Shown here in pieces: positions 9,093-17,231 of a stretch of DNA of 35,368 nt (position 1 is the first letter of the stretch; each line of letters starts with the position of its first letter). The DNA is taken from contig JAKSNY010000020.1 in NCBI GenBank assembly GCA_024399495.1, forward strand, positions 1-35,368, written 5' to 3'. Origin of the DNA: Paludibacteraceae bacterium. Its GTDB lineage: Bacteria > Bacteroidota > Bacteroidia > Bacteroidales > Paludibacteraceae. The notes under the pieces are model-generated. The model ran no database searches, was not told the DNA's origin, and saw only the letters and a list, made by a program, of their open reading frames with translations. The translations under genes were made by a program, and so were the position numbers.

Positions 9093-10385
9093 ATGAATAC
9101 ACTTTCAAAATTATTTGGTTTTAATCCTCAAACAATGACCGTCAAGAATGAGGTTATTGCAGGTGTGACATCTTTTTTGGCAATGGCATATATACTTGCT
9201 GTTAATCCTTCAATGTTTTCAGCCATAATGCCTGTTGAATCTGTTTTCACCGCTACTGCACTTGCGGCAATAGTTGGAACGTTGGTTATGGCGTTCTATG
9301 CCAAAATGCCGTTTGGGCTTGCCCCAGGAATGGGATTAAACGCATTTTTTGTATTTGTTGTATGCCTTACAATGGGGCATAGTTGGCAGTTTGCGCTTAC
9401 TGCGGTGTTTATTGAAGGTTTGATATTCATTCTACTTACTGTTACAAATCTTAGAAATTTGATAGTTGACTCCATTCCAAGTTCACTGAAAAAAGGTTTG
9501 AGTGTGGGTTTTGGTCTGTTTATAGCATTAATAGGTTTTGAAAACGCACATATAGTTGTAAGCCACCCTTCAACTGTGGTATCGTTAGGCTCAATATCTG
9601 ACCCTAATGTAATAATATGTCTGATAGGAATTGTGATTACAGGTGCTCTTGTATCGCTGAAAATAAAGGGAGGAATGTTGCTTGGGATTATTGCAACCAC
9701 TATTGTGGCTATACCTTTCGGGCAGGTTCATTATAATGGTGTGGTTTCAATGCCTGGCAGTCTTGAACCTATATTCTGTAAATTTGAATGGGGTGAGATA
9801 TTCTCTTTTGATATGCTGATAGTGGTGTTTACATTTTTGTTTATGGATATGTTTGATACTATAGGGACTATAGTCGGGGTGATTACAAAATCAAAACAAA
9901 TTGACCCTAACTGTCCTGATTACCCTATAAAAAAGGCATTTATGGCTGATGCGGTGGCAACAGTGGCAGGTGCCATGTTTGGAACTTGCACCACCACAAC
10001 ATATATTGAGAGTGCGGCAGGCATTGCAGAAGGCGGAAGAAGCGGACTTACGGCATTTGTGATAGCAGTATGTTTTGGTTTGGCTATGCTGTTTTCCCCT
10101 CTGTTTCTGGCAATTCCAAGTGCTGCAGTCGCCCCTGTACTGATAATTGTGGGTGCATTTATGATAACTCCTATAAAGGATGTTGATTTGAATGATATGT
10201 CAGAGGCACTGCCGTTTTTCTTATGCTCAATTTCCATTCCGTTTACATATTCAGTCTCTACAGGGCTTGCAATAGGAATGTTATCTTACCTGTTTATTAA
10301 TCTTTGCATCGGCGGATATAAAAAACTGACAATACCTATGTACGTATTGTCAGCCATTCTGCTTGCAGGACTTATTTTTGCTTAA
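9093..10385 (+). CDS. NCS2-family purine permease (AzgA/PbuG type)
   Basis: This 430-aa inner-membrane transporter has about 12-14 hydrophobic helices. Its N-terminus reads LFGFNPQTMTVKNEVIAGVTSFLAMAYIL, cut here into motifs: FGFNPQ at 8-13 and VIAGVTSFLAMAYILAVNPS at about 21-40, both typical of the adenine/guanine/hypoxanthine permease branch. Further family motifs are FGLAPGMGLNAFF near 74-86, FLFMDMFDTIGTIVGV near 249-264 and CTTTTYIESAAGIAEGGRSG near 298-317. These proteins import purine bases by proton symport. It is followed after 34 bp by an unrelated 193-aa gene in the same direction. Branch assignment is strong; exact base specificity is not determined. Confidence 0.92.
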   Translation: MNTLSKLFGFNPQTMTVKNEVIAGVTSFLAMAYILAVNPSMFSAIMPVESVFTATALAAIVGTLVMAFYAKMPFGLAPGMGLNAFFVFVVCLTMGHSWQFALTAVFIEGLIFILLTVTNLRNLIVDSIPSSLKKGLSVGFGLFIALIGFENAHIVVSHPSTVVSLGSISDPNVIICLIGIVITGALVSLKIKGGMLLGIIATTIVAIPFGQVHYNGVVSMPGSLEPIFCKFEWGEIFSFDMLIVVFTFLFMDMFDTIGTIVGVITKSKQIDPNCPDYPIKKAFMADAVATVAGAMFGTCTTTTYIESAAGIAEGGRSGLTAFVIAVCFGLAMLFSPLFLAIPSAAVAPVLIIVGAFMITPIKDVDLNDMSEALPFFLCSISIPFTYSVSTGLAIGMLSYLFINLCIGGYKKLTIPMYVLSAILLAGLIFA

Positions 10386-10419
10386 TTGCCGTTACAACTT
10401 TTGACACACTTGCACCGCT

Positions 10420-11001
10420 ATGGAACAGAAGAATTTGAACATTGAGATGTATGACCGCTATGAGGCGGAACTTTTGCAACAGTTGATTGCTCTTTGTAAT
10501 GAGCGTGGTTGGCTGAGCGGAAAGTTGCCATCGAGTGTGGATATAGAGGATAAATGGAAAGACCTTTCCGCTGATTTTATGGTTGATGCGGTCAGAGAGT
10601 ATAACGGCTATCCGTTGGCTACGCTTGCATGGGCTGCATATATAGGTGCGGCTGTGGCACATTGGTGGGATACGGATTGGGAACAGAATAGAGTGCGCTC
10701 TTATAAGTCATTGTTGGGTTTCAAAGGCTTTGATGATATGGATGAGCATATAGTGCAGAATGTGTTGCAGTATAAATTAGGTGATGATAATGCCACAATG
10801 CTTGATAATGCATTCCATTTGTGTGCAGACAAAGCAAACAATATGTTGCTGCATCAAGGTGTTGAGCCTGGCTCAACAGACGCCTTCTATCTCTTTGTAA
10901 GAACTATGCGTGTTATGTATATGATAGGTGCATCGGTACACCTTAAACAATTAGGTTACAGTATGCAGGCGATGCCGTTGATAAACAAACCTTCTGTATA
11001 G
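10420..11001 (+). CDS. Conserved-looking protein of unknown function, 193 aa
   Basis: I do not recognise a named family. The protein is soluble and acidic, with no signal peptide. It is rich in aromatic residues (AHWWDTDWEQN near 85-95) and in predicted helices; the helix YPLATLAWAAYIGAAVAHWW is hydrophobic but broken by charges on both sides. The start at the ATG of MEQKNLN is well placed 34 bp after the permease stop, so the two may be co-transcribed. Its codon use and base composition match the neighbouring core genes, suggesting a resident gene rather than a recent arrival. A tail of similar Bacteroides hypothetical proteins is likely but cannot be checked here. Confidence 0.65.
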   Translation: MEQKNLNIEMYDRYEAELLQQLIALCNERGWLSGKLPSSVDIEDKWKDLSADFMVDAVREYNGYPLATLAWAAYIGAAVAHWWDTDWEQNRVRSYKSLLGFKGFDDMDEHIVQNVLQYKLGDDNATMLDNAFHLCADKANNMLLHQGVEPGSTDAFYLFVRTMRVMYMIGASVHLKQLGYSMQAMPLINKPSV

Positions 11002-11062
11002 TATAGAAAAAACAACCAATACCATAATTGTTCTTACATCAAGAATCAAAAATATCGTTGAT

Positions 11063-11422
11063 ATGAAAACAAAATCAATTACCATTATTTCAGCACTTAT
11101 AGCACTAATGGGCTTTATACACATAGGTGCTACATTTTCTCCACTGATAGGAGACAAGTTGACTTGTCTTGACGGTGGTACATACAATGCTATGATTTAT
11201 ATGAGCCTGATGTGCGGACTGTTATTAGTAACATTGGGTGGCTATGTATTTTGGGTTGTCAGAAAATGCTCAGAGATAACCCGATTAAAACCAACCATGC
11301 AGGTTGCAGCCGCACTGCTTCTGATAGACGGTATTTCCGCCGTAGCCTTTATGCCACACAACCCGTTTGCCTGGATTATCGGTCTGCTATGTGCGGTGGA
11401 GTTTCTGCTGACAGTGAAATAA
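11063..11422 (+). CDS. Small integral membrane protein, 119 aa
   Basis: The 119-aa protein has four hydrophobic segments at about 5-24, 45-69, 77-97 and 103-118, joined by short polar turns, and no enzymatic motif. I do not recognise the function. It matters because its sequence recurs twice more in the window as relics: the last 20 codons at 12537-12599, and a degraded near-complete N-terminal half with a fused 3' end at 17992-18172. The intact copy therefore marks the left boundary of the mosaic island. The gene holds two copies of ATGTGCGG (11210-11217 and 11389-11396), which matter for the deletion seen in the third copy. Confidence 0.72.
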   Translation: MKTKSITIISALIALMGFIHIGATFSPLIGDKLTCLDGGTYNAMIYMSLMCGLLLVTLGGYVFWVVRKCSEITRLKPTMQVAAALLLIDGISAVAFMPHNPFAWIIGLLCAVEFLLTVK

Positions 11423-11445
11423 CATTTATAAAGGATTACTAAATA

Positions 11446-11476
11446 TTGCATATGTGCTGCAAATTTGCTATATTTG
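11446..11476 (+). promoter_or_regulatory. Promoter of the Fic gene
   Basis: TTG (11446-11448), exactly 20 bp, then TATATTTG (11469-11476): a near-perfect Bacteroidota promoter starting 23 bp after the membrane-protein stop. It gives a leader of about 20 bases and shows that the Fic start is the ATG at 11503. Confidence 0.8.
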
Positions 11477-11502
11477 TAGTGTGTATTATTGGCGATTATA
11501 AA

Positions 11503-12558
11503 ATGACGCAAGAGCATAAATATATACTTCAAGATTTGCTTCAACAGCACAGAAAGCTTGGAATCATAGACCAGATAGACTATGATAAGTTCTATCTATA
11601 TAGCATTATCACCCATTCAACAGCTATTGAAGGTTCTACCGTGACAGAGGTGGAAGCAAAATTACTATTCGATGAGGGTGTCACTTCCAGCAAGCGTACT
11701 ATTGTAGAACAGAACATGAACCTTGATCTTAAGAATGCATACGATTATGGTAGGGTATGGATAAAGAAACATGAAGACATAACCATTGATTGGCTTATTC
11801 TGCTTGCATCAAAAGTGATGGCACGTACAGGTTCTGAGTATCACTCTGCCAGTGGCGACTTCTCCGCTGCACGTGGAGAATTACGCAAACTAAATGTTAC
11901 AGCAGGTTTTGAAGGGAAGTCGTATATGTCATATTTGAAAGTTCCTGTAAAACTACAGGCATTTTGCAATGAACTTAATAAACGCAGAAAGGAAATTGAT
12001 GTTAATGATGTGGCATCAATTTATGATCTTAGTTTTTGGGCACACTTTGAATTAGTGACTTTCCATCCTTGGGCTGACGGAAATGGTAGAACCAGCAGAT
12101 TGTTGATGAACTTAATTCAAATGGAGTATGATGTTTTGCCAACCAAAGTGCTTAAAGAAGATAAAGCAGAATATATTCAATCTCTTATTGATGCACGTGA
12201 AGCAGAGAATGTCAATATATTTATTAATTATATGTCCTCTCTTCATTGCAAGCACTTGAAGACAGACATCGACCAATTTACGAGTTCAGTGGCAGGGAAA
12301 ATGGTCGATAAACAAAAGTTTATTACCGAATTGGTCGGTAAATGGTCGGTAAAACCATTTTTGGCCGATAAATTAGCGGATATACTTGTGTATTTGGTCA
12401 ATAAGGATGAGATTACAACAAATACAATAATACAACAATTCGGGTTTACAGCCACGACAGCAAAACGCTATTTGCGTCAACTGACAAAGTTCGGTTATTT
12501 AGAAGCGAAGGGAGCAAATCGTAATCGTTCATATATAATCCGTTTGCCTGGACTATAG
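11503..12558 (+). CDS. Fic-domain protein with N-terminal inhibitory helix and C-terminal winged helix
   Basis: Starting at the ATG after the promoter, the protein is 351 aa. The Fic core motif is HPWADGNGRTSR (188-199), matching HxFx(D/E)GNGRxxR except Trp for Phe, so AMP transfer to hydroxyl side chains is chemically plausible. An inhibitory motif STAIEG (39-44, pattern S/TxxxEG) lies N-terminal, the class II arrangement in which Glu43 would block ATP binding. About residues 265-345 form a winged-helix DNA-binding region (ITTNTIIQQFGFTATTAKRY). Such Fic proteins often sit in Bacteroidota restriction loci. The final six codons and stop (RLPGL) are encoded by a fragment of the membrane-protein gene in another frame, so the native C-terminus was probably replaced when the island recombined. 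Confidence 0.88.
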   Translation: MTQEHKYILQDLLQQHRKLGIIDQIDYDKFYLYSIITHSTAIEGSTVTEVEAKLLFDEGVTSSKRTIVEQNMNLDLKNAYDYGRVWIKKHEDITIDWLILLASKVMARTGSEYHSASGDFSAARGELRKLNVTAGFEGKSYMSYLKVPVKLQAFCNELNKRRKEIDVNDVASIYDLSFWAHFELVTFHPWADGNGRTSRLLMNLIQMEYDVLPTKVLKEDKAEYIQSLIDAREAENVNIFINYMSSLHCKHLKTDIDQFTSSVAGKMVDKQKFITELVGKWSVKPFLADKLADILVYLVNKDEITTNTIIQQFGFTATTAKRYLRQLTKFGYLEAKGANRNRSYIIRLPGL

Positions 12559-12599
12559 GACTCCTATGTGCGGCAGAGTTTCTGCTGACGGTAAAATAA
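12537..12599 (+). pseudogene. 3'-end fragment of the small membrane-protein gene (copy B)
   Basis: Read in its own frame this stretch encodes NPFAWTIGLLCAAEFLLTVK and a TAA stop. It matches the last 20 residues of the 119-aa protein (NPFAWIIGLLCAVEFLLTVK) with two substitutions. The nucleotide differences are mostly third-position, so this is a paralogue or another strain's allele and not a recent copy. It overlaps the Fic 3' end by 22 bases in a different frame. No start or upstream part is present. Confidence 0.85.
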
Positions 12600-12696
12600 G
12601 TGGTTTAGATTAACCGCGAATTTTTATCGTTCTTAAATCAGGACGTGGAGATAAATCCAACGCCCAGCGTGTAGAATTTGTCAACAACAATGCTTT

Positions 12697-12732
12697 TTGC
12701 TTGGCTTCGGCTTTTGTCGAAGTATTAAGCAA
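12697..12732. terminator. Interrupted hairpin between convergent genes, possible terminator
   Basis: TTGCTT and CTTCG on the left pair with CGAAG and AAGCAA on the right, with small internal loops and an 8-base apical loop. It lies between the Fic/copy-B end and the restriction operon end. No strong T-run follows, so termination is only a suggestion. The rest of 12600-12801 holds one start-less open frame and nothing else I can name. Confidence 0.35.
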
Positions 12733-12801
12733 AACTTACTCTTGCCACTTGAATTGGTTGTATTTATATATGTTGACAGTTATGGTGTACATAATGGAAC
12801 G

Positions 12802-13173
12802 CTAAAGTTGTAATCCTCTTTCAAAATCCGGCAAATACAAAGATGGGATAGTTGCCCTTATTGCATCTATGTTTTGACTTGCCCCCATAACGAAACAATG
12901 ATTTTGATTAAGGTTCTCAACAAATTCATTACAGTTCACTCTTTTAATAATTTTTCCAACACCTGCAGAATAAGGAAGAGTTGCAGCAAATGGATGGCTA
13001 TTTGTGTATAAATGAATTCTTCCTTCACTACCCCATGCACCTTGGTTCTCATTGTGTTCCCAAACCAACGATGTTGTCCCATCTGATTTTGCTAAATATC
13101 CTAATAATTCATAAAATTCATGTTCGTTATTGAAATGAATTTGATTTTGTGTGCCAAAATTTGATTTATACAT
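12802..13173 (-). CDS. Unknown 123-aa protein, third gene of the restriction-modification operon
   Basis: I do not recognise this family. The protein is soluble, with no signal peptide or membrane segment. Its N-terminal half has an EFYELLGYLAKSDGTTSLVW stretch and a GAWGSEGRIHLYTN turn, suggesting a mixed alpha/beta fold. It begins 23 bp after the HNH nuclease stop on the same strand and shares that gene's AT-rich composition, so it is almost certainly co-transcribed with the methyltransferase and nuclease. A role in the restriction system (control, immunity or a nuclease accessory) is inference from position alone. Confidence 0.65.
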   Translation of the reverse strand: MYKSNFGTQNQIHFNNEHEFYELLGYLAKSDGTTSLVWEHNENQGAWGSEGRIHLYTNSHPFAATLPYSAGVGKIIKRVNCNEFVENLNQNHCFVMGASQNIDAIRATIPSLYLPDFERGLQL

Positions 13174-13196
13174 GTCTTTGAAATATTTGATTTGTG

Positions 13197-14375
13197 TTAT
13201 GTTGCATTGTATACTTGTATAAGTTTACTCTTTATTTCTGCAAAAGATAGTGTCATGTCAATATCTTGCGTTAGTCCTATTTTTATGACATAGATAAACG
13301 ATTCTTTGCGATAAAATTTGTCACCATACATACGTAAAGACCTGTCAATGGTGTCGGCTTTTGCAAGCAAACAAGTGAGTTGATAATCTTTGTTTATCTG
13401 TTGTGTCCTATTGTTCGGATGTGCCTTGGTATAATGTTGTGTTGCTGTTAGTTTTATCAGATTCTCAATGTAATGCGCAATTTGCGGAAACTCTGATTTC
13501 GGGAATATGTGGTGGATTTGTGTTGCTTCGCCATTACCCCATTGGTCATTGACTTCACTTTCATGCTGTATCTTACGAAGCATATTCATCGCTTTCTGAA
13601 CATAATAAGCATTGTATGCCTCTTGCTGAACCACATCAATTTCATCAATAGCTTCCTGTCTAGTCATTGTCTTTTCCTTGTTCATGTCACGCCAATTCTT
13701 ACGGTTGTACATTAAGTCTGAAAAGGTGAAAACAAATTTGGAAATATGACCTTTTTCCGAACCGCATATTTGATTCTCTACAGCAAAAACATTTAGAATC
13801 TTGGGAAATATACGGTGAACTTCAATAGCACCATTTATGGAAGTATGACCTATTATAAAGCGAGTGTATCTGTCCTTGAGAGCATTGAACGTATCTTTAT
13901 TGGTGTTGTTTTTGTATTCAAGGAAATGTCTCCACAAACCACTGTCTGAAAGGACTTTTTCAAAGTAGCAATACAAGAAGTTATATGTATTGCGCTCTTT
14001 TTGGGCGATGTAATCCAAAATGTCCATGTTCTTAACCTTATAAACATTTTGATTACCTTGCTTTTTTATTTCAAGAATTTGTGCATACCCCAACATTCTT
14101 AATGGTTGTTGGATAAATTTGTCGTATTCGTGTTTTGCTCTTTCGTCATTCGCCCATGGTTTATTAAAAATAGCTCTCGTGTTTTTTATAAAATATTGTG
14201 AGTTCCAAATATCGCTGACAATAAACGTTTGGTCTGGTTGTATTGTGTTTACAATGCAGTCTGCTATAAAGCAAACGACATCGGGGGTACATTTTTGATC
14301 CATAAAACGAGCATCTCTCGTTTTGCGAATGTCAAAATCAAATTGATTCAAATATTGTGTAATTATCTTTCTCAT
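13197..14375 (-). CDS. HNH-family endonuclease, probable restriction enzyme
   Basis: I use the ATG at 14375, giving 392 aa and a 7-base gap after the methyltransferase stop; a TTG 8 codons earlier would overlap that gene. The C-terminal third contains a beta-beta-alpha metal nuclease motif: IHHIFPKSEF (His288-His289), ENLIKL (Asn305) and QHYTKAHP (His314), which is the H-N-H pattern. The N-terminal 280 residues show no motif I recognise and probably carry DNA recognition. Its position directly after a DNA methyltransferase, in the same strand and with the same AT-rich codon use, argues that it is the cognate type II restriction nuclease. The cleavage site cannot be read from sequence. Confidence 0.83.
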   Translation of the reverse strand: MRKIITQYLNQFDFDIRKTRDARFMDQKCTPDVVCFIADCIVNTIQPDQTFIVSDIWNSQYFIKNTRAIFNKPWANDERAKHEYDKFIQQPLRMLGYAQILEIKKQGNQNVYKVKNMDILDYIAQKERNTYNFLYCYFEKVLSDSGLWRHFLEYKNNTNKDTFNALKDRYTRFIIGHTSINGAIEVHRIFPKILNVFAVENQICGSEKGHISKFVFTFSDLMYNRKNWRDMNKEKTMTRQEAIDEIDVVQQEAYNAYYVQKAMNMLRKIQHESEVNDQWGNGEATQIHHIFPKSEFPQIAHYIENLIKLTATQHYTKAHPNNRTQQINKDYQLTCLLAKADTIDRSLRMYGDKFYRKESFIYVIKIGLTQDIDMTLSFAEIKSKLIQVYNAT

Positions 14376-14382
14376 ATCATTG

Positions 14383-16938
14383 TTATTGCAGCTTACCAAA
14401 AAAGAAAACGGAATTATTGTCTATGTTCAAAGAACGAGTTCCCAAATTACGAGCAATCGCATAGAATTTAGTGAAATCATCGGTCGCATAAAACGCCAAA
14501 TCTTTTTTTGTGATTTGCATATCCTCATCAATCAATGTCAAAATTGCAACTGAACCGTCAGCAATGCAGTTTGGTGGCAACATACATGCTCTTGGATTGT
14601 AGGTTAGATTGGGAACTAACACGCAATGCTTTTGATTTATGAATTTGGCAACATCTAAATTGCTAATATCATCCATGTAACAATCATAATCAGGTATGTT
14701 GACTATTTCGTTGTTGCCAATATTGCGAGATTTCAAAACTCGCACATTTCCGAAACTTTTGGTAATGGCTTTTGTGATATTTCTGTCTCGATATGCTTTG
14801 AATAAATTGAATTGCATACGATTAGCTACAGAGTCGAAATCATCATTTCTATAGATTAGCCAATAGGGGAAATATGTGTCAGTAATATATCTCTGTTTTT
14901 GAACACGGATTTCATTTGTGATATATGATTCTATTTGAGTGTTTTGGGGTGTTTGTGTAGTGTTTAGGATAAAACAGATTGTTTCAATTTTTACATCTTT
15001 AAATCCTTTTTCACCAAAGTCAATTATATACGCTATGCGGAAATTTGCCATCAAACTACGAGTATAATTAAACTCTGGAGCATTGATTAAACTTTTAGGG
15101 ACAATCAACGAGACAATATTTCCTAATTTAATAGCTTTTTCTATGAAAAAAGCGAAAATGTTATTTGTGACTTTATTAGTTGCAACTTCTTTATATTTGG
15201 CTAATAACTTTTTTTCTTTTGTGATTTTTTTGAAGGGCGGATTACCAACGACAATGTCATAATGCTTATGAAAATCATGTAATAAAAAATCATCATTGAT
15301 ATAATTAATATGGATATTATCGGGGATAGGAAGTGTTGAAATAAGTGCTTGTAAAATTTCAATACTTTGTCTGTCAATATCAACAACATCAATATTTACA
15401 CTTGGAACATTTTTATATTTGTTGATTAAAACTGGCAGAAAATTTCCAACTCCAATAGATGGCTCTAGTATGTTAATAGATGTAAAATCTTTGGAGTCAG
15501 GTAAATTTTTTATAATTGAATAACAAATATCTTGCCGTGTATAAAAAGCTGCATTATCATCTCTTTCAGTATTTGATAACTCGGCAATTTTAGAAAGGGT
15601 GGCGAAACCAATACTCTTTTTTGAATTTATAAAATCAAGTAGGTTAGTATGTTCTGTCAAATTATAACGTTTGATTAAAGAATCAATTTCTTGGTCTGTG
15701 TAATCCCTTTTGAATAAATAGATACTAATTTTTCTTGCAATTTGACTAAATATGGTGGTTGGTACCGCTTCACCTAAACTTTGGCGAATATTCATTTCTT
15801 CTTTTCTTAGAAATGCTTGTTTTTCGTTTAGGGGAAGTGTATTTAATTTTTCAAATGGAATTTCTGACCATTGAAATGATTGTGGCACTGACATCATAAG
15901 CATAACTTCCCTAATGCTGAACACACGATTGTCGCATGGATGTATAGTGTTTTGGCTTGCCATAATATCATTACGTGTGTGAATACAAGGTGCTACTTTG
16001 TCCCAATATTGACGAGTATATTTGTCTCCATTTTTTTTTGCATTATAAATTATAACACCATCCTTTATGCGGTGAGGTATTTTAGTTACGTCTGTATTGT
16101 CAAATGCAGATTGCCCTTCTTTAATATCTGCAATCCAGCATTCCATATGTGGTGCATACTTGCGGAAGTTGTGATAAATGTCATCGGTTGAGATTTCACC
16201 CATTGTTTTGAGAGATGGCAGATGACCAATTGTTTGACGTAAAGTTTGCTCTGGTTTTATGTTGGGGTATAAATCAAATGGAGTTATTTCTTTCAGATCT
16301 TTGCGCACACCGATTATAAGGGTGCGGGTACGACTTGATGGACAACCATAGTCTTTGAAATTTAATACTTGGTAACAAATGTTGTATTGCCCTAAAAGAT
16401 TATTGTCTATTGCTTGACGAATGGTTTTGTCTTTTCCATCAATATCAGTGCAAATAGAATTGAGAAAAGCACGAACATTTTCAAAAATGAAAAATTTAGG
16501 CTTTATTTTCTTTGCTATTGATATGGATTCTACAACAAGTGAATTCCTTTTTAACTCGTCTTTTTTCTTGTGATTTGCGACAGACATTCCTTGGCAAGGT
16601 GGTGTTGCAATAAGAACATCTAAATCTTGTACATTATATCCGTGCTTCCACATTGCAAGTTCATTAAAGACCTTGTCTTTTGTTTCTTGGGCTATAATAT
16701 CACCGCAGATATATCCACTATTGTAGACGCACTTGTTGTTATATTTTTGAATTTTTAACCTACGTTCCAATAATTCAACGGTGGCAATACAGTAGAAATT
16801 TTCCTCTTTGAAACCATAACAGCCAATGCCAGCACTACTAAAAAGACTTATGTAGGTATGTAAGTCGTATGATTTGCGACTTTCTTCTACAACCTGTAGC
16901 TTAGGTTCGGGTGTGTGATATGTTGCTACCTCAGCCAT
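14383..16938 (-). CDS. Bifunctional DNA methyltransferase: cytosine-C5 domain fused to adenine-N6 domain
   Basis: I start at the ATG at 16938 (MAEVATYHTPEPK), just below a clear -7 element, giving 851 aa; a longer frame would run through the promoter. Residues about 28-412 are a C5-cytosine methyltransferase: SAM motif SLFSSAGIGCYGF (31-43), ATPPCQG (111-117) with catalytic Cys115, ENV (153-155), SSRTRTLIIG (201-210), and QSLGEAVP (386-393). A linker leads to a gamma-type N6-adenine methyltransferase: LEPSIGVGNF (491-500) as motif I and NPPF (566-569) as catalytic motif IV, followed by a probable recognition region to about 851. Both active sites look intact. Each half probably modifies a different base or strand of the target of the adjacent HNH nuclease. 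Confidence 0.9.
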   Translation of the reverse strand: MAEVATYHTPEPKLQVVEESRKSYDLHTYISLFSSAGIGCYGFKEENFYCIATVELLERRLKIQKYNNKCVYNSGYICGDIIAQETKDKVFNELAMWKHGYNVQDLDVLIATPPCQGMSVANHKKKDELKRNSLVVESISIAKKIKPKFFIFENVRAFLNSICTDIDGKDKTIRQAIDNNLLGQYNICYQVLNFKDYGCPSSRTRTLIIGVRKDLKEITPFDLYPNIKPEQTLRQTIGHLPSLKTMGEISTDDIYHNFRKYAPHMECWIADIKEGQSAFDNTDVTKIPHRIKDGVIIYNAKKNGDKYTRQYWDKVAPCIHTRNDIMASQNTIHPCDNRVFSIREVMLMMSVPQSFQWSEIPFEKLNTLPLNEKQAFLRKEEMNIRQSLGEAVPTTIFSQIARKISIYLFKRDYTDQEIDSLIKRYNLTEHTNLLDFINSKKSIGFATLSKIAELSNTERDDNAAFYTRQDICYSIIKNLPDSKDFTSINILEPSIGVGNFLPVLINKYKNVPSVNIDVVDIDRQSIEILQALISTLPIPDNIHINYINDDFLLHDFHKHYDIVVGNPPFKKITKEKKLLAKYKEVATNKVTNNIFAFFIEKAIKLGNIVSLIVPKSLINAPEFNYTRSLMANFRIAYIIDFGEKGFKDVKIETICFILNTTQTPQNTQIESYITNEIRVQKQRYITDTYFPYWLIYRNDDFDSVANRMQFNLFKAYRDRNITKAITKSFGNVRVLKSRNIGNNEIVNIPDYDCYMDDISNLDVAKFINQKHCVLVPNLTYNPRACMLPPNCIADGSVAILTLIDEDMQITKKDLAFYATDDFTKFYAIARNLGTRSLNIDNNSVFFFGKLQ

Positions 16939-16959
16939 TTGCTGCTTTTTTTGTATGTT

Positions 16960-16968
16960 GCAAATATA
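16960..16968 (-). promoter_or_regulatory. -7 element of the restriction-modification operon
   Basis: TATATTTGC on the minus strand lies about 22 bp upstream of the methyltransferase ATG. A TTTG occurs upstream but at only 16 bp spacing, so the -33 box is unclear. Confidence 0.55.
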
Positions 16969-17093
16969 CAATAAAAATTTTACACAAATAGAAAAACAAT
17001 CAAAAATAATTATTAACAAAAAGGCTTAATCTTTTGGTTTACACCTTTTTATCTATATTAATAAACGAATATTTTCGGCGTTATTTGGCTTTT

Positions 17094-17231
17094 AGCCTAC
17101 TAATATACATTACTTCTTCAAAGTCTGCGTCCTGGACACTGTCTCCGTTTGAGGAGCCGCCGTTAGAACCGCTTTGAGCACCGCCGTCAGCAGCACCGCT
17201 GAATGGGCCGTTTGGACCAGTAAACGAGTTG
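17094..17231 (-). pseudogene. Diverged copy of the dnaK 3' end
   Basis: On the minus strand this reads GNSFTGPNGPFSG, a Gly/Ser/Asn-rich run, then [13 protein letters not shown], which is the conserved DnaK C-terminus. The intact dnaK at 18419-20359 ends GNPFQGG ... [14 protein letters not shown]. After EEV the copy reads MYISRLKAK and stops, so the normal last lysine and stop are lost. The low-complexity linker differs from the local dnaK, so this looks like the tail of a different strain's or species' dnaK. Homology to dnaK stops near 17231, where an ATP-binding-protein fragment on the opposite strand begins. Confidence 0.85.

Noticed and set aside
9296-10237. Antisense frames across the purine permease
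   Set aside because: They are complements of membrane-helix codons, without starts in context or family motifs.
11446-11502. Upstream TTG start for the Fic protein
   Set aside because: These bases form the promoter -33 and -7 elements, so the region is not translated.
16939-17019. N-terminal extension of the methyltransferase (27 extra codons)
   Set aside because: It would be encoded by the promoter region, and the conserved domain starts well after the ATG at 16938.
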